From the NCBI GenBank assembly GCA_903858815.1, contig CAIOKE010000363.1, positions 1-64,000 of the forward strand: 64,000 bases of DNA, written 5' to 3'. Within the stretch, counting starts at the first letter, position 1, and every line of letters starts with the position of its first letter. A program made the position numbers and the translations under genes. Source of the stretch: an uncultured Planctomycetaceae bacterium (GTDB lineage Bacteria; Planctomycetota; Planctomycetia; Planctomycetales; Planctomycetaceae). The notes beneath the pieces are model-generated. The model was not told the origin of the DNA. It made no database searches and worked only from the letters and a program-made list of their open reading frames with translations. Positions 30,415-39,506 of the stretch are shown piece after piece.

Positions 30415-31533
30415 TTGAACGATTTTATGGCCACACCGGATCCGGACCTGCTGTCCACGTGGCAGTTTCAGCTGCCAGAACATCTGATTGCCAGTCGCCC
30501 CAGTGCTGCTCGTGATGATTCACGACTGATGATTCTGGAACGCGGTCGTGGCACAATCACTGATGCCTCAATCCGCGACCTGCCCGGACTGCTGAATGCA
30601 GGAGACCTGCTGGTGTTCAATAACACGCAGGTAATTCCAGCTCGATTATTTGGGTTTCGTGAACAGACCGGGGGCCGCTGGGAAGGCCTGTATGTGGAGT
30701 TAACGGAAGCAGGGCAATGGGTGCTGCTGTGCGAGACGCGGGGGCGACTGCAACCGGGTGAACGCATTCTGGTGGTGCCTGCAGACCGCTGGCAGAGCAC
30801 AGACATGGGGCCGGAAACTGCCCGTCGTGACTGCCGACTGACATTGACTCTGGGAGAGCGCAGGACGGATGGAAGCTGGCTGGCGATTCCAGATGACTCG
30901 CGTCCGGTGGTGCAGCTGCTGGAAGAAAATGGGTCGCTGCCATTGCCACCGTACATGAAACGTCGGATCGCGGATGAGACGGACCGCGAGCGGTATCAGA
31001 CGACGTATGCCAGCCAGCCAGGGGCGGTGGCAGCACCGACAGCCGGTCTGCACTTCACCCAGCAGCTGTTGCAGCACTGCAGTGATCGCGGAGTGGAACG
31101 CACCGAGTTGACGCTGCATGTCGGGCCGGGCACCTTTCGGCCGGTGACAGCCGAGCGATTGTCGGAACATGTGATGCATGAGGAGTGGTGTCGGCTGCCG
31201 GAATCCGCCGTCCGTGCGATTCGACAAAAACCCCCGGCCAGCAGGCTGGTGGCGGTGGGCACGACATCTGTCAGAACTCTGGAAGCTGCGGCCGCAGCCA
31301 CAGGAAATGAGTTTCCCGTGGAGTGGCAGGGGCGGACGGCACTGTTCATTCGGCCAGGTTATAAGTTTCAAGCGGTCGGAGGCCTGCTGACAAACTTTCA
31401 CCTGCCGGGGTCCACTCTGCTGGCACTGGTGGCAGCATTTGCCGGTTTTGATCTTGTGATGGATGGATATCTGCGGGCCATAGAGAAACAGTATCGATTT
31501 TACAGCTATGGAGATGCGATGCTGATACTGTAG
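30415..31533 (+). CDS. queA: S-adenosylmethionine:tRNA ribosyltransferase-isomerase
   Basis: FQLPEHLIASRPSAARDDSRLMIL; LVFNNTQVIPARLFG; AAPTAGLHFTQQLL; NFHLPGSTLLALVAAFAG. Confidence 0.96.
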   Translation: MNDFMATPDPDLLSTWQFQLPEHLIASRPSAARDDSRLMILERGRGTITDASIRDLPGLLNAGDLLVFNNTQVIPARLFGFREQTGGRWEGLYVELTEAGQWVLLCETRGRLQPGERILVVPADRWQSTDMGPETARRDCRLTLTLGERRTDGSWLAIPDDSRPVVQLLEENGSLPLPPYMKRRIADETDRERYQTTYASQPGAVAAPTAGLHFTQQLLQHCSDRGVERTELTLHVGPGTFRPVTAERLSEHVMHEEWCRLPESAVRAIRQKPPASRLVAVGTTSVRTLEAAAAATGNEFPVEWQGRTALFIRPGYKFQAVGGLLTNFHLPGSTLLALVAAFAGFDLVMDGYLRAIEKQYRFYSYGDAMLIL

Positions 31534-31567
31534 GTTTCTGCGTATTGGCTGGTGGAAGGTCTGAACA

Positions 31568-32152
31568 ATGAACGGATGGCGACGACTCCTCGTATGGATA
31601 GTTTGTGCTGCCATTGTCGGCGGCAGCAGTCTGCAGGCGGCGGAGGAGAGCTGTCGACAGGTGATGGCACCGGTGCGTGACATCGCCGTGCGACAGGGAG
31701 TGTTGCAGGGAGTGGTGGTAGACCGGCAGGCAGTGCCTGTGGCGGGGCATCGGGTGCGGCTCCATGCGGGTACTGCGCAGGTGGCTGAAGTGGTCACGGA
31801 TGCTGCGGGCCGTTTTCGGATACATGGTGTACGGCCGGGTTTGCATGCCGCAGGTCCGGGTACTTCCAGATTGCCGATCCGTTGCTGGGATCTCAGCAAA
31901 GCCCCTGGGAATGCCCCACGGCAACTGGTCTTTGTAATGGATCAGTCTGTTGTTCGCGGTCAGTCGGGCACAGAGGGTTGTGGCGAGGACTGCGGGGAAT
32001 CGTGTGGCGAAGGTTGTGGCGAGGGGGTTGCTGCGGGCGGCGTTGCCGCAAAGCGGAACCTGACTATGGCAGCATTGCTGCTGGCTGCAGGCGGTACGGC
32101 TGCGGTCATTGCAATTTCGCAGAACGACGACGATGCTCCAGCCAGTCCCTGA
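31568..32152 (+). CDS. Secreted protein with carboxypeptidase-regulatory-like domain, Cys-Gly-Glu repeat and C-terminal TM
   Basis: LQGVVVDRQAVPVAGHRVRLHAG...TDAAGRFRIHGVRPG; CGEDCGESCGEGCGEG; MAALLLAAGGTAAVIAISQNDDD. Confidence 0.7.
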   Translation: MNGWRRLLVWIVCAAIVGGSSLQAAEESCRQVMAPVRDIAVRQGVLQGVVVDRQAVPVAGHRVRLHAGTAQVAEVVTDAAGRFRIHGVRPGLHAAGPGTSRLPIRCWDLSKAPGNAPRQLVFVMDQSVVRGQSGTEGCGEDCGESCGEGCGEGVAAGGVAAKRNLTMAALLLAAGGTAAVIAISQNDDDAPASP

Positions 32153-32196
32153 GTCTGCGACGGCAGCATTTGTCTGAGACAATATGAAACAGCGAG

Positions 32197-32225
32197 CGCC
32201 GGCGGGGATCTTCCGGCGTTTTTTT
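32197..32225 (+). terminator. Rho-independent terminator after the 31568-32152 gene
   Basis: CGCCGG ... CCGGCG stem followed by TTTTTTT. Confidence 0.75.
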
Positions 32226-32441
32226 ACGCGCATCGGTGAAATCCCCTGCAATCGGCACAACCTGACTAAACGGCACGGCCGGAATAATCCGATGAAAAGG
32301 ATTAAGTGTTGTTGTCATTGCAGGCAGGCATCAGCGACCGTCGGCGATCGGGCGTGGCTTTGCGAGGTTTTCGCGAAGCGTGCAGTACTGCAGTGAAGGC
32401 AGCAGGTTACGTGAAGCCTGCCCAGTACAAGGAATACGACG

Positions 32442-35400
32442 GTGAAGCGTCAGGGCATAGTTGCAGCAGGGGCTATCGGAGCCGCGACCTCGATTTGCGT
32501 GTTGTTCAGCCAGCATATGCGGCTGGGGGCATCGGAAGAGGCGCAGAAATCATTTCGCGAGGCCGTGCGGAAGGGTCCGTCGCAGGAGCTGGTAGAGCAG
32601 GAGGATGGTATCCGCCTGAACTACTTCGATTCCACCTGGGACAAGGTGCTGAAGAATCTGGCGGAAAGCCAGGACCTGCAGCTGGTGATGAAGCGCGTTC
32701 CTCCGGGTCGATTTGCGCGTCGCGATCGGACTCGCTATGACCTGAATTCAGCGATTCGCATTTTGAACACGGAGCTGGAACCTCAGGGCTTTCGGCTGCT
32801 GAATCAGAATGGTTTTTTGATTGTGCTGGATCTGGACGAGGCGCGAACGGAGTATGCTCGGCCCCGGTTGTCAGAAGAGTCGGCGCGTCGTCGTGCGACA
32901 GCCCCGGCTGCTCTGCATGACAGTGTTGAACAGTTGGCGGAAGGATCCGGGGATGCCCCGTCAGCCTCTGCCACGACTCGCAGGGCTGCTCCGTCGGCGG
33001 CATCGAAGTCCGGGCGTGTTCAGCCTGCTGGTGGACGTCAGCCGTCAGCGACGAGCAGTCGGATTCGACCGGTTTCCGGGACTCATCGATCATTGCTGCA
33101 GGATGCAGCTGCCGCCGCAGCAACCGAGCAGGAAACCCTGTCTCTGAAGGCCGGCAACGCAGCAGACGTTGCGCGGACTTTGTTTGTGGTGTTTCGTGAT
33201 CGTGCCGAGCTTGAGAAGCCTGGTCTGAACGGGTTGCCGGGTTTCGTGGTTCGCAGCAACCCGGCGGAAGGCAGTGCGGCCGAGCCGTCTGTGATGTTCC
33301 GCGTAGGGATTGATCAGTACGAAAATGCTCTGATCGTGGAAGCTCCGACGCAGCGACTGGCCCATCTGCGAAAGCTTGTGACAGATCTGGATCGACCGGC
33401 AGACGCGTCCGGAGAATCGACAGTCAAGGTCGTCCCGGGCAATAATATTCCAGCGAAGGCAGCTGAGCAGCTGAATCAGCAGATTCACCAGCTGGTATCA
33501 CTGGCAGACGAGCAGCGTCAGGAAGCTCCTGCTGATGAGCCTCGTTCGCGGACACTGGCCGGTGACGGCGAGGATGGTCCGGCGATTAATCTGCGAGGTG
33601 ACGTGACCATTCAGGCACTGGAGGATCTGAAGCTGCTGCTGCTGAAAGGCAATGCAGCGGATGTTGAGCGAGTGGAGAAGATTATTCAGCAGCTGGAGAA
33701 GGTCAGCGTTGGTTCGCTGCCCAGTGTGCACCTGCTGACACTGGAGAATGTGGATTCGGAAGCGCTGGCTGCACTGATGACCGACGTCTATGAGCAGCTG
33801 GCTGAGCTGCGTCAGCGGACAACCGGCAACAATCAGAAGACGGCGGCCTTCCTGCCTGTGGTGCAGCCCAACGCTCTGCTGATCATTTCTTCGGAAGTGG
33901 AACGCGAATCGATTCTTGAGCTCGCGACCAGTCTCGACAAGCCACTGTCTCCGGATCTGGAGTTTGAGGTTTTCCCGCTGAAGAGTGCAATTGCTTCGCA
34001 GGTCGTGACATCACTTGAGACCTTCTATGCGGATCGTCCGGGACTGGGGACGTCACTGCGCACCTTTGCCGATGTCCGCACCAATTCCGTGGTTGTGCAG
34101 GCGCGACCCAATGAGCTGGCGGAAGTCGGGCGTCTGATCGAGCGGATTGATCGGGATGAGCCGGCGGCGGCATCGCGGATGAAGGTGATTCGCCTGAAGA
34201 ACGCTGTCGCTGAGGAGCTGAGTACAACGATCAACCAGGCCCTCCAGGCGGTGATTTCTCCGCCACAGCAGAACGCGACTCAGGGCGGTGCCGGTTTCGG
34301 AAATACTCAGGGAGCGCAGGAGCTGCGTGACAATAAGTCTGTGGCAGTGGAGTTTCTGTCGTCGGCGGGTGGAGTGCAGGAGCTGATTCGATCGGGGATT
34401 CTGGCCGATGTTCGCGTCAGCTTCGATGCTCGTTCCAACAGCCTGATTCTGACCGCTCCGGAAGCCAGCATGGGACTGCTGGAAGCCCTTGTGGCAGAGT
34501 TGGATCAGACGCCCGGAGCAGTGTCCGAAATCAAGGTGTTTACGCTGCAGAACGCAGATGCACAGCAGTCTGTCGATCTGCTGACCACACTGTTTGAGAG
34601 CACCAATACGGAAGATCAGCTGGGCATTCAGCTGGCTGGTACGGAAGGTTCCCCCAGCAGCCTGATTCCACTGCGATTCTCTGCGGATATTCGCACCAAT
34701 ACGGTGCTGGCGATCGGCAGTGCGGAATCCCTGAGTGTGGTGGAGGCTGTTCTGCTGCGACTGGATTCTGACGATACTCGCCAGCGGACAACCACAGTGA
34801 TTCCGCTTCGCAACGCTCCGGCAGACCTCGTTTCCCAGTCGCTGCTCGATTTCCTGGAACAGCAGCAGTCACTGCAGACCAGTTCGGAAGACCTGATCAG
34901 TAACATTGAACGAATCCGCCAGGAAGTCCTCGTTGCACCTGACACCAACAGCAACTCGCTGATCGTGAGTGCGTCTCCGCAGTATTTCGATCAGGTGATT
35001 CAGATTATTGATCAGCTGGATGCTCAGCCACCTGAAGTTGTGATTCAGGCGCTGCTGGTCGAGGTCAGCCTGGATGCCACGGACGAGTTCGGGATTGAGC
35101 TGGGATTTCAGGATCCCCTGCTGTTTCGTCGCAGTCTGAACAGTACACCCGGGCTGAATTTCAATCAGACCAATATTGCTCTGGGAGCGAATGCTGCCGG
35201 GAACAACACCGGCAACGTTGGTACTCAGGGACTGTCCAACTTCTCCCTCGGTCGTCAGAACAGCGATCTGGGCTTTGGTGGATTTGTATTCTCAGCACAG
35301 TCCGATGCGGTCAGTGTGCTGCTGCGAGCCCTCGCGTCTCGTCGTACGGTGCAGGTGCTGAGTCGGCCACAGGTTCGGACGACGCACAATAACGAAGCGT

Positions 35401-36098
35401 TTGTGACTGTGGGCCAGCTGGTACCGGTTGTAAACGGAGTCACTCAGAACGGTCTTGGAACAGCGAATCCAAACGTCCAGCAGCAGCAGGTCGGGATTAC
35501 ACTGCGAGTTACCCCACGAATCACTCCGGATGGCGTGATTGCGATGAGCGTGTTTGCTGACAAGAGCTCTCTCGCGGGCACCGGGGTACCAATTTTCACG
35601 AGTGTGGCGACGGGGACCATCGAATCTCCGATCATCAATCAGTCACAGGCAGTTACCACGGTCAACGTGCCAAACGGCCAGACGATTGTCATCGGCGGGA
35701 TGATTACGAAGAAGGATGAGACGCTTGAGCGTAAGGTACCGTGGCTGGGAGACCTGCCGATTGTGGGTCGCGCCTTCCGCTATGACGGATCCACTTCAGC
35801 AAGGACCGAACTGCTGATCTTCCTGACACCGCGGATTGTGCTGAGTGATCTTGATTCCGAACTGATCAAGCAGGTGGAATCGGAACGGATGCACTTCATC
35901 GAATCTGAGGCTGAGGCAATGCATGGTCCGCTCTACAGTGTCCCCGGAGCAGCGGGAGCTGAAGGCGGCGATGCGGGCATTCAGGAAGGCGATGTACTGA
36001 CTCCGGACAGCCCGGTCGAACAGTTACTGGAGCCTGGCAAAACAGCGGTACCTCCAGTGCCGCAGGCTGAACCCGGACCAGTCACTCGAAAACGATGA
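32442..36098 (+). CDS. GspD-like secretin (type II/IV pilus family)
   Basis: Several N/NolW-like repeats; C-terminal secretin core VLSRPQVRTTHNNEAFVTVGQLVPVV...ITLRVTPRITPDGVIAM...IVIGGMITKKDETLERKVPWLGDLPIVGRAFR. Confidence 0.93.
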   Translation: MKRQGIVAAGAIGAATSICVLFSQHMRLGASEEAQKSFREAVRKGPSQELVEQEDGIRLNYFDSTWDKVLKNLAESQDLQLVMKRVPPGRFARRDRTRYDLNSAIRILNTELEPQGFRLLNQNGFLIVLDLDEARTEYARPRLSEESARRRATAPAALHDSVEQLAEGSGDAPSASATTRRAAPSAASKSGRVQPAGGRQPSATSSRIRPVSGTHRSLLQDAAAAAATEQETLSLKAGNAADVARTLFVVFRDRAELEKPGLNGLPGFVVRSNPAEGSAAEPSVMFRVGIDQYENALIVEAPTQRLAHLRKLVTDLDRPADASGESTVKVVPGNNIPAKAAEQLNQQIHQLVSLADEQRQEAPADEPRSRTLAGDGEDGPAINLRGDVTIQALEDLKLLLLKGNAADVERVEKIIQQLEKVSVGSLPSVHLLTLENVDSEALAALMTDVYEQLAELRQRTTGNNQKTAAFLPVVQPNALLIISSEVERESILELATSLDKPLSPDLEFEVFPLKSAIASQVVTSLETFYADRPGLGTSLRTFADVRTNSVVVQARPNELAEVGRLIERIDRDEPAAASRMKVIRLKNAVAEELSTTINQALQAVISPPQQNATQGGAGFGNTQGAQELRDNKSVAVEFLSSAGGVQELIRSGILADVRVSFDARSNSLILTAPEASMGLLEALVAELDQTPGAVSEIKVFTLQNADAQQSVDLLTTLFESTNTEDQLGIQLAGTEGSPSSLIPLRFSADIRTNTVLAIGSAESLSVVEAVLLRLDSDDTRQRTTTVIPLRNAPADLVSQSLLDFLEQQQSLQTSSEDLISNIERIRQEVLVAPDTNSNSLIVSASPQYFDQVIQIIDQLDAQPPEVVIQALLVEVSLDATDEFGIELGFQDPLLFRRSLNSTPGLNFNQTNIALGANAAGNNTGNVGTQGLSNFSLGRQNSDLGFGGFVFSAQSDAVSVLLRALASRRTVQVLSRPQVRTTHNNEAFVTVGQLVPVVNGVTQNGLGTANPNVQQQQVGITLRVTPRITPDGVIAMSVFADKSSLAGTGVPIFTSVATGTIESPIINQSQAVTTVNVPNGQTIVIGGMITKKDETLERKVPWLGDLPIVGRAFRYDGSTSARTELLIFLTPRIVLSDLDSELIKQVESERMHFIESEAEAMHGPLYSVPGAAGAEGGDAGIQEGDVLTPDSPVEQLLEPGKTAVPPVPQAEPGPVTRKR

Positions 36099-36107
36099 CC
36101 ACTGACG

Positions 36108-36896
36108 ATGCACAGGCGAAAGATGGCGATGATGGAATGTGATGCTGCAGGTATGCCGACTCGCCCCCGACGGCGAACCACAGGACTGCGTCAGGCGGTG
36201 CGTGGTTTGCTGCTTGCGGGTGTGTGTCTTGCCGTCGGATGCACATCGACTGGCTCCCTTTTCAAAAGTCCTGTGTCGGTTATCCGGGATCCCGGTCAAC
36301 TGATCGGTCGCTCCTCCTTTGAACGTGACGTCGTGAAGGTCGTGGCACTCTGGGAGTCGGCCCACGGCAAGGGTGTCGATGGAAAGAACTGCCGTGGTTT
36401 TGCCGGGCAGGTACTGTTCTTCGGTCCCCAGGTGGAAACCGCTGTGCGGGTGCATGGAACAGTTCGCATCACGCTGTATGACCAGTATGATCCGGAGGCG
36501 GAAGAGGAACCGGAGCCGCTGCATACATTCGAGTTCACTCCGGAAGCCTGGGATGTGCATCGTGGCGAAGGAACGCTGGGACATTCCTACAGCGTATTCA
36601 TTCCGTACGTGAACAGGCATCGCAATCAGGTCAACTGTGCCCTGCGTGTGGATCTGGTACAGGCTGACGGACGAGTTGTCTCGTCGCGAGACACGGAAAT
36701 TCTGCTGCCAGGGCGTGACACAAAAAATGTCGCTGCAGCCCGCACAAGGGGCTTTATCCAGGAGCGTCGGATACCGGATGTTGAAGCAGCCGGGGATGCC
36801 GTTGCAACGGCCCCTGAAGATGGTGCACAGACACCACTGCCCGTCGCTGAAAAGTCGTCGCTGAAAGCCGTGACGATCCCACTGCCCCGACGCTGA
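36108..36896 (+). CDS. Putative lipoprotein downstream of secretin
   Basis: RGLLLAGVCLAVGCTSTGSLF lipobox; starts 9 bp after the secretin stop. Confidence 0.75.
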   Translation: MHRRKMAMMECDAAGMPTRPRRRTTGLRQAVRGLLLAGVCLAVGCTSTGSLFKSPVSVIRDPGQLIGRSSFERDVVKVVALWESAHGKGVDGKNCRGFAGQVLFFGPQVETAVRVHGTVRITLYDQYDPEAEEEPEPLHTFEFTPEAWDVHRGEGTLGHSYSVFIPYVNRHRNQVNCALRVDLVQADGRVVSSRDTEILLPGRDTKNVAAARTRGFIQERRIPDVEAAGDAVATAPEDGAQTPLPVAEKSSLKAVTIPLPRR

Positions 36897-36921
36897 CTGC
36901 ACAGCACACGCAGCCCACAGG

Positions 36922-36942
36922 CCGCCGCGCAGCGCGCGGCGG
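36922..36942. repeat. 9-bp GC-rich hairpin downstream of the lipoprotein gene
   Basis: CCGCCGCGC AGC GCGCGGCGG, perfect inverted repeat; no T tract. Confidence 0.6.
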
Positions 36943-36986
36943 GAGACTCACCGTTCCTGGTTGCTGTTGTCGCGTCCTCTTTGGAA

Positions 36987-37057
36987 GGGCGAAGCTCCGG
37001 CTGAGCCGTGCAGCCTGTCAGGGCGCTGGGGATTTCGGCTCGGCGGGAGCCTCGCCC
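36987..37057. repeat. REP/MITE-like imperfect inverted repeat
   Basis: Arms GGGCGAAGCTCCGGCTGAGCC (36987-37007) and GGCTCGGCGGGAGCCTCGCCC (37037-37057); intergenic. Confidence 0.65.
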
Positions 37058-37555
37058 TCCCGAGTTTGCGGGAGTCTTGCCGTTACAAGGGGTGGTGTGG
37101 CCCTGAAACACCGGGCACCAGTTCTGTGACATTCTTTCAGAGAGTCCCCGTTGGCTGCCACCGCGGGCTCGCCTTTGGATGCTTTGGCCATTGGTTCTTT
37201 TCGCGGCCCTCGCGATTCAAAAACTTCCGGACATCGCGTCCATCATTCTCCGCTGTGCTCGCTGTTTGCCGCTCGAAAACTGGGCTTTCCTCAATTCCCC
37301 CCAGCGCTGTATGCTTCCGTCAGCGCTTCGGCAGAATTTGCCGGTCGGGTCCTGAATCCGTCCGATTCTGCCGGAACGGTACACCGATTGCACTGCAGAA
37401 CTGACCCACAGGCAAAGCAACTTCAGCAAGCCGGAAACCCACAAAAAAAGGGATGTTTTTCGGGGTTTTCGTGACTGTTGTTTGCAGTTTTTACAATCGT
37501 CGTGGGGCAGTTTTTGTAAGAGTTACAATCGAAAACTCAGGCATGGAAGCCACCT

Positions 37556-39130
37556 ATGAAAACTCTGTTGCTGTTTCTGGCCCTGTTTTCAGCCACAGCC
37601 TGTGCTGATGAGCCGACGCCTGAAGTTGAGCTGCTGGACTTCACGGCCAGCTACTGCAAACCCTGCCAGCAGATGCTGCCGATCCTGAAACGGATGCAGT
37701 CGGACGGATTTCCTGTTCGCCAGGTGGACATCACGGAGAATCCGGAACTGGCAAGACAGTACCGCGTCGAGGCCGTGCCTTCCATGATTCTGCTGATTCG
37801 TGGCAGGGAAACAAAGCGGTTCGTCGGGCTGACCGAGGAATCGTTGTTGCGGCGATCTCTGAACGATGCGGCGCGTCAGGTGGATAAAGAAAATCGCGCT
37901 GCCGAAGCCCAGCGTGCGGCGACTGTTGAGCCTGCCGCACCAGCTCCGGAAGTCGCTGAAAAATCTTCCGGCAGGTCGCTCGGTGATCTGTTCGGGAAGA
38001 TGTTTCCACGTTGGGGGCGAGCAGCACATGAGCCGATTATTCGCGGGCAGTCGCCCGAGCTGCCCGGCGATCGCAGGGGGCAGGAGCTGGCGGCTGTCGC
38101 GACAGTTCGAGTGACTGTGGAAGGTACTACAGCTGATGAAGGTCTCAAGGTTCGCGAAACAGGCACGGGCACCATTATTCACAGTGCGGCCGGGGAATCT
38201 GTGATCCTGACCTGCTCACACTTCTTCCAGGGACTCGACGTGAAAAGCACTCGGACTACTGTGGAGGCCTTCACCGGGGGTGAGGCACAGCAGTTTCCGG
38301 CACAGGTCATCATGGGCAATCATCGACTGGATCTGGCGATTCTGAAGATTCAGCCGGGCAGAATTCTGCCGGCCATCAGTCTGGCTGAGGAAGTTCCGGA
38401 ACTGACTGCTGGCGAAGAGCTGGTCAGCTTTGGGTGTGATGCAGGTGCCGAACCATCAAAGCTCAGCGTGACGCTGGTGGATCAGGATCGCTACGACGGT
38501 CCAGGCAATCTGATTTGTTCGAAAGCCCCGGCCAGCGGACGGTCGGGCGGTGGGCTTTACACGGCAGCCGGGCAGTTGGTCGGAATCTGCAGTTGTGCCA
38601 ATCGAAATCTGGCCGAAGGGTTGTATATGTCCCGCGGGGCAGTGGCCGAGCTGCTGAGCAACGAACGGCTGAGCTGGCTGCGGGAACTGATTGAGACAAC
38701 CGGGACGGCGAAGCAGACACCCACGGCTGACGAGGGGCTGGCAGAAACTGACAAAGTCGCTGCGGATACGGCATTCAGTGATCTGCTGGAAGAGCCCTTT
38801 CGTGAGCAGCCGGAAGTGGCTGACGAGACTCTGGCAGGATCGGAATCGGAAACTGAGGGCTTTCCGGAGATCGCCGGGCCCGGTACTGCTGAGACGGCAC
38901 CGGGGCTTGCAGCGGGCGGGCCTGAAGTGACCGTGATCATTGACGACCGGCAGCCGGGAACGCAGAAGAAAGTAATCGTGATTCCGAGGGCATCGCCGTG
39001 GCTGATGGAAATGCTGACGGGTGACAAGGCGGAAGTGAATGCCCCGGCGGCTCCAGCGGTTCGTCGCTCTGCTGCCAAAAAACCGACTCCTGACGCATCG
39101 GCGGCGGCCGAAGCACGGTATCCGCAGTAA
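37556..39130 (+). CDS. Secreted thioredoxin-domain / trypsin-like serine protease fusion
   Basis: Signal MKTLLLFLALFSATACA; VELLDFTASYCKPCQQMLPILKRM; TCSHFF, RLDLAILK and SGRSGGGLY as candidate protease triad. Confidence 0.8.
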   Translation: MKTLLLFLALFSATACADEPTPEVELLDFTASYCKPCQQMLPILKRMQSDGFPVRQVDITENPELARQYRVEAVPSMILLIRGRETKRFVGLTEESLLRRSLNDAARQVDKENRAAEAQRAATVEPAAPAPEVAEKSSGRSLGDLFGKMFPRWGRAAHEPIIRGQSPELPGDRRGQELAAVATVRVTVEGTTADEGLKVRETGTGTIIHSAAGESVILTCSHFFQGLDVKSTRTTVEAFTGGEAQQFPAQVIMGNHRLDLAILKIQPGRILPAISLAEEVPELTAGEELVSFGCDAGAEPSKLSVTLVDQDRYDGPGNLICSKAPASGRSGGGLYTAAGQLVGICSCANRNLAEGLYMSRGAVAELLSNERLSWLRELIETTGTAKQTPTADEGLAETDKVAADTAFSDLLEEPFREQPEVADETLAGSESETEGFPEIAGPGTAETAPGLAAGGPEVTVIIDDRQPGTQKKVIVIPRASPWLMEMLTGDKAEVNAPAAPAVRRSAAKKPTPDASAAAEARYPQ

Positions 39131-39298
39131 GCTGTCGGTGGGGCAGTTGTCGGCTGCATAATCCTCAGAATCGATTTAAAAGGCCGTGTTCAGCCTGAAC
39201 TCGCAGGGGCCTGACGATTTTTCGGAACTGGAACCACGAAAAACTCTGTACTTGTTTCCGCGGGAATTCCGAGTATACTGAGCCGACCGAAAACGGAT

Positions 39299-39387
39299 GG
39301 AGAGATGGCAGAGTGGCCGAATGCGCATCATTGCTAATGATGTGACTCCAGAAATGGGGTCCGAGGGTTCGAATCCCTCTCTCTCCG
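39299..39387 (+). tRNA. tRNA-Ser (anticodon GCT)
   Basis: GGAGAGA...TCTCTCC acceptor stem, anticodon loop TTGCTAA, long variable arm, GGTTCGAATCC T-loop. Confidence 0.95.
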
Positions 39388-39452
39388 TATAATTTGCTGG
39401 CTGGGTGACTACCGTTCATCTGGTGCTCTGCAGATTCAGATTGCTTACCTCA

Positions 39453-39479
39453 GCCCGCAGCCACTGCGGGCTTTTTTTT
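39453..39479 (+). terminator. Strong Rho-independent terminator downstream of tRNA-Ser
   Basis: GCCCGCAG CCA CTGCGGGC stem followed by TTTTTTTT. Confidence 0.9.
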
Positions 39480-39506
39480 GGTCTGGCCGATTCCACTGCA
39501 GTGTAA

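Noticed and set aside
30700-32260. Long overlapping minus-strand ORFs (399 and 304 aa) over queA and the 31568 gene
   Set aside because: They lie opposite a certain queA gene and show low-complexity Arg/His/Gln composition
32300-32440. Possible riboswitch-like hairpins upstream of the secretin gene
   Set aside because: Short stems such as AATCC-GATGAAAA-GGATT are present, but no known riboswitch core could be recognised
36961-37404. 147-aa ORF starting MLLSRPLWKGEAPAEP
   Set aside because: Its N-terminal half translates the REP-like inverted repeat; no domain
39165-39419. 84-aa minus-strand ORF
   Set aside because: Covers the antisense of tRNA-Ser
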